DNA from: Chryseobacterium turcicum
GTDB lineage: Bacteria > Bacteroidota > Bacteroidia > Flavobacteriales > Weeksellaceae
Length of the DNA: 64,000 nt
Reading direction: 5' to 3'
Assembly: GCF_021010565.1 (NCBI RefSeq)
Contig: NZ_JAJNAY010000001.1
Coordinates: 1,592,001 to 1,656,000, forward strand
Shown: positions 61,621 to 64,000 of the stretch, piece after piece
How the letters are laid out: each line of letters starts with the position of its first letter
Position numbering within the stretch: position 1 is the first letter of the stretch
Translations under genes and position numbers: made by a program
Notes under the pieces: generated by a model
Database searches by the model: none
Seen by the model: the letters and a program-made list of their open reading frames with translations, nothing else
Told to the model about the DNA's origin: nothing

Positions 61621-62919
61621 ATGAAAAAACTACTCTTTATTTTAATCATCAATCTTTTTCCGGCTCAGCAAAGTTGGACACTCAAACAATGTCTCGATTA
61701 CGCTTCGATAAATCATCCGCTGATAAAACAGGCTACTGTCAATATTCAGAAAAATGACCGACAAATTGCGGCTTCAAAAGGAATGTTGCTTCCATCAGTG
61801 AATGCAGGTGTGAATCACAGCTATAGTTTAGGCTCGTCAATTAATCAGTCGAGCAATCAAAGAGAAACGCTTAATACACAATACGACCAAGTTATTGCTC
61901 AGGCAAATATTGAATTGTTTAACTGGAGAAATTATTTGAATATTTCATTGTCTAAGCTTAATAAAAATACAAGTACATACAGACTTAAACAGGCTCAGAA
62001 TGAAGTGAAATTTAATGTAATTCAGAATTTTTTCACTTATCAAAACAGTAAAAGCTGGCTTGAAGTATTAGAAACACAGATTGCGGGAATTGAAGAACAA
62101 ATCAAACGTACCGAAAAAGAAGTTGAAATAGGAAGCCGTTCTAAAAGTGATGTTTACGATATTAAAGCAAATCTAGGAACATTACAAGAGCAATGGGTTT
62201 CTGCAAAAAATCAACGTGATCTGGCAAAAATAAACCTTCTTAATGCATTGAATATGACAAACGATTCTGTCGATTTTGTGATGACTGATGATGTTTCTCT
62301 CATGCAGGAAGATTTTAATAATACTGATTTTACCAATAAATTAATAGAAAATAATCCCGCTTATAAAACTGTTGTTGCTGAGATTGCAACGCAGGAAAAA
62401 AGCATTGATATTGAAAAATCGGCTTACCTTCCCACACTTAACGGTAATTATAGCTGGTCTACTTTTTACAATAAATCTTTAGGTAATAATTCTCTTTCTA
62501 ACACGAGCTTTTCGGACCAGTTTAGTCAGAATAAAAACCAATCGATTTCTTTTGGTTTGAATATTCCGATTTTTAATAAGTTTCAAATCAAAAATAATGT
62601 AGAAATAGCAAAATTAAATGTTATAAATTTCAACTATAGCAAAGATTTAATTATTAATGATTTGACCAAATCTATTAACTCCATAAAAGTTCAGTTTCTG
62701 AATGCACAGGAAAAATACAGTTTGTTGGAGTTGAATTTTGAAAACCAAAAACTGTCTTTTCAGAAATCTGAAGAAAAATACAAAGAAGGTTTAATGGATG
62801 CTTACACTTTTTTTGTGGTGAGAAATAACTGGCTTCAGGCAAATTATAATTTAATAAGCAGTAAAAATGATGTCAACCAACAAGTCGAATTATTGAAAGT
62901 TCTGAAGTCTGAATTTTAA
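61621..62919 (+). CDS. TolC-family outer membrane channel
   Basis: A 432-residue outer membrane efflux protein with a signal peptide (1-15, ending FPAQQ). Two structural repeats of the OEP family are seen (about 20-210 and 225-430), with long heptad-rich helices (VEIGSRSKSDVYDIKANLGTL and EEKYKEGLMDAYTFFVVRNNWL). It completes the tripartite path from the inner-membrane FtsX protein across the outer membrane. It is the last gene of the operon. Confidence 0.93.
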   Translation: MKKLLFILIINLFPAQQSWTLKQCLDYASINHPLIKQATVNIQKNDRQIAASKGMLLPSVNAGVNHSYSLGSSINQSSNQRETLNTQYDQVIAQANIELFNWRNYLNISLSKLNKNTSTYRLKQAQNEVKFNVIQNFFTYQNSKSWLEVLETQIAGIEEQIKRTEKEVEIGSRSKSDVYDIKANLGTLQEQWVSAKNQRDLAKINLLNALNMTNDSVDFVMTDDVSLMQEDFNNTDFTNKLIENNPAYKTVVAEIATQEKSIDIEKSAYLPTLNGNYSWSTFYNKSLGNNSLSNTSFSDQFSQNKNQSISFGLNIPIFNKFQIKNNVEIAKLNVINFNYSKDLIINDLTKSINSIKVQFLNAQEKYSLLELNFENQKLSFQKSEEKYKEGLMDAYTFFVVRNNWLQANYNLISSKNDVNQQVELLKVLKSEF

Positions 62920-63364
62920 ATAATTGATGTTCTAGAATTCAGTATTTTAACGGGAAATGTCTTACCGCAGATTACTCAGATTTTTATTATTGAGTATTTT
63001 AAAATTCGACCATTAAGGTGATTTAAGAAGTTAAGTTTTATTAAGAAAATCAAATAGATTTTTTACAAGCAACTTGCTTATAGTGAAGCTCAACTTAATA
63101 TTCTCAACTTCTTAATTAAATCTTAATGGTTTAATTTTATATGAGATTTTATTCCCAATTATCAGTGAAGATTTGTGTGACTCTTTGGTTATGTCAACCT
63201 TGTCAAGGTTAATAAATATGCGAATTATTAACCTTGATAAGGTTTCTTTTGAAATTAAGTTTTACATTTTGTAAACTTTTGAATTTCTCTTTTTTCAATC
63301 ATTTCTTTTGATGCTTTTGCTGTTAAAAAGATTCAAAAATAAATTATACTTTCAATCCTAAAAA
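62920..63364. repeat. 445-bp spacer with two palindromic elements
   Basis: Element 1 (63009-63130) has the ends ACCATTAAG and CTTAATGGT, imperfect arms of about 40 bp (AAGAAGTTAAG against CTTCTTAATT), and a core palindrome AAGCAA-C-TTGCTT at 63067-63079. Element 2 has the 15-bp palindromes AACCTTGTCAAGGTT (63196-63210) and AACCTTGATAAGGTT (63230-63244). No gene is visible. Both lie between convergent genes. Confidence 0.6.
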
Positions 63365-64000
63365 TCAAGACAGTAATTTGATATTTTTAGATAAAATTTC
63401 AATGCTTTTATCCATTTCATTTAGATTTAAATTTCCAAAACCCAATCGCATTGCTGTGAGGTTTTTATTCTGATAAAGCAAGGTTTTTGGAATGAAAAGA
63501 TTGTTTTGAGCACAGTTTCTGCTAAGTTGCATTAGATTAACCGGGATTTTCCACTTCATCCATACCGCCAAACCTCCTGTTGGCTTTTGAAAATGAATGT
63601 AGTCACTTAAGTTTTGTTCTAAAAGAGAGACAAAATAATCTCTTCTTTCCTGATAGGTTTTTAACGATTTTTTTAGATAGCGATTGATTTCTCCTTCAGC
63701 AATCATTTCTCCCAAAACGTGTTCCATCAGAACATCGCCTTGTCGGTCTATAATTCCTAAATATTTTCGCATTTCCGTCATCAGATTTTCGGGAGCGACA
63801 ATAAATCCCGTTCGGAAACCTGGTACCAAGGATTTTCCAAAAGACCCTATATAGATGACCATTCCGTTGGTATCTGCGCTTGCCAAAGGAAGAATGGGAC
63901 TTTTGTCATAGTGAAAGTCATAATCGTAATCATCTTCGAGAATGATAAAACCAAATTCATTCGCAAGATTTAGAAGTTCGAGCCTTCTTTTTGCACTCAA
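63365..64000 (-). CDS. PLP-dependent aminotransferase-like protein, MocR/PdxR type (5' end outside window)
   Basis: The frame stays open to the window edge, so these 212 codons are the C-terminal part of a longer protein; a TTG at the last bases is not the start. The internal aldimine lysine lies in SFGKSLVPGFRTGF, preceded by ILEDDYDYDFHYD and followed by PTGGLAVWMKW. This sequence is typical of MocR-type regulators (GntR winged helix fused to an aminotransferase-like domain), which often sense PLP or amino acids. The DNA-binding part is not in view. Confidence 0.85.
   Translation of the reverse strand: MSAKRRLELLNLANEFGFIILEDDYDYDFHYDKSPILPLASADTNGMVIYIGSFGKSLVPGFRTGFIVAPENLMTEMRKYLGIIDRQGDVLMEHVLGEMIAEGEINRYLKKSLKTYQERRDYFVSLLEQNLSDYIHFQKPTGGLAVWMKWKIPVNLMQLSRNCAQNNLFIPKTLLYQNKNLTAMRLGFGNLNLNEMDKSIEILSKNIKLLS

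Noticed and set aside
1..64000. Open frames antisense to clear genes (for example 4080-4628, 31149-31550, 43135-43395)
   Set aside because: They mirror conserved coding regions, have no start context or recognisable domains, and arise from codon bias of the true gene.

Overview
The window is low-GC DNA with A/T-rich intergenic spacers, A-rich start regions without strong Shine-Dalgarno sequences, and promoters of the Bacteroidetes type (TTTG, about 20 nt, TANNTTTG). Gene content (GldA, fused branched-chain/pyruvate-type E1, SusC-like plug sequence, GIN-domain protein, DUF4932, AIM24) points to a member of Flavobacteriia, most likely a Chryseobacterium-like Weeksellaceae. It is chromosomal: there is no phage, transposase, tRNA, rRNA or CRISPR array.

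Layout. 1-2.4 kb: the end of a ClpV/ClpB-type ATPase and a secreted lytic transglycosylase. 2.4-7.2 kb (minus strand): a two-retropepsin-motif/PDZ secreted protein, a CPA2-type cation/proton antiporter, a Gfo/Idh oxidoreductase. 7.3-23.7 kb (mostly plus): housekeeping and metabolic genes, including pcm, a 2-hydroxyacid dehydrogenase, an S9 peptidase, a hypoxanthine-DNA glycosylase, AIM24, queA, rlmN, a polyprenyl synthetase, a fused alpha/beta E1 dehydrogenase, a MORN-type secreted protein and a membrane-anchored methyltransferase. 23.7-27.3 kb: an HxlR regulator divergent from an old-yellow-enzyme reductase, then a secreted papain-like peptidase. 27.9-30.9 kb: an ECF sigma factor followed at once by an unusual membrane protein that joins a barrel-less TonB plug to a YfbK-type VWA domain. 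31-36.2 kb: a GbsR/MarR regulator and a run of small membrane proteins, a desaturase, SRPBCC, DUF2071 and TIGR01777 proteins. 36.2-37 kb: a repeat-rich spacer with a 7 x 42-bp tandem array. 37-41.6 kb: a GH29 fucosidase and a GH3 glycosidase with PA14. 42-50 kb: lpdA, a PH-domain protein, a patatin, adenine deaminase, gldA and secreted proteins of unknown function. 50.7-62.9 kb: a histidine kinase and a sigma-54 activator, a DUF1016 nuclease, and divergently a six-gene tripartite ABC exporter operon. The last gene is a MocR-type aminotransferase cut by the window edge.

Three regulatory circuits can be read from the DNA. (1) The exporter operon (HlyD, DUF4932 metalloprotease, GIN protein, ABC ATPase, FtsX permease, TolC) has a -24/-12 sigma-54 promoter and, upstream of it, two 16-bp palindromic sites spaced exactly 21 bp, next to a gene for an NtrC-type activator. 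(2) TTTCA-N8-TGAAA occurs three times, before the GbsR gene and the next two transcription units, as expected of an autoregulated regulon. (3) Five GTTAC half-sites, mostly about one helical turn apart, lie between hxlR and the reductase gene. Much of the remaining intergenic DNA belongs to several families of dispersed imperfect palindromes, heptamer tracts and direct repeats.
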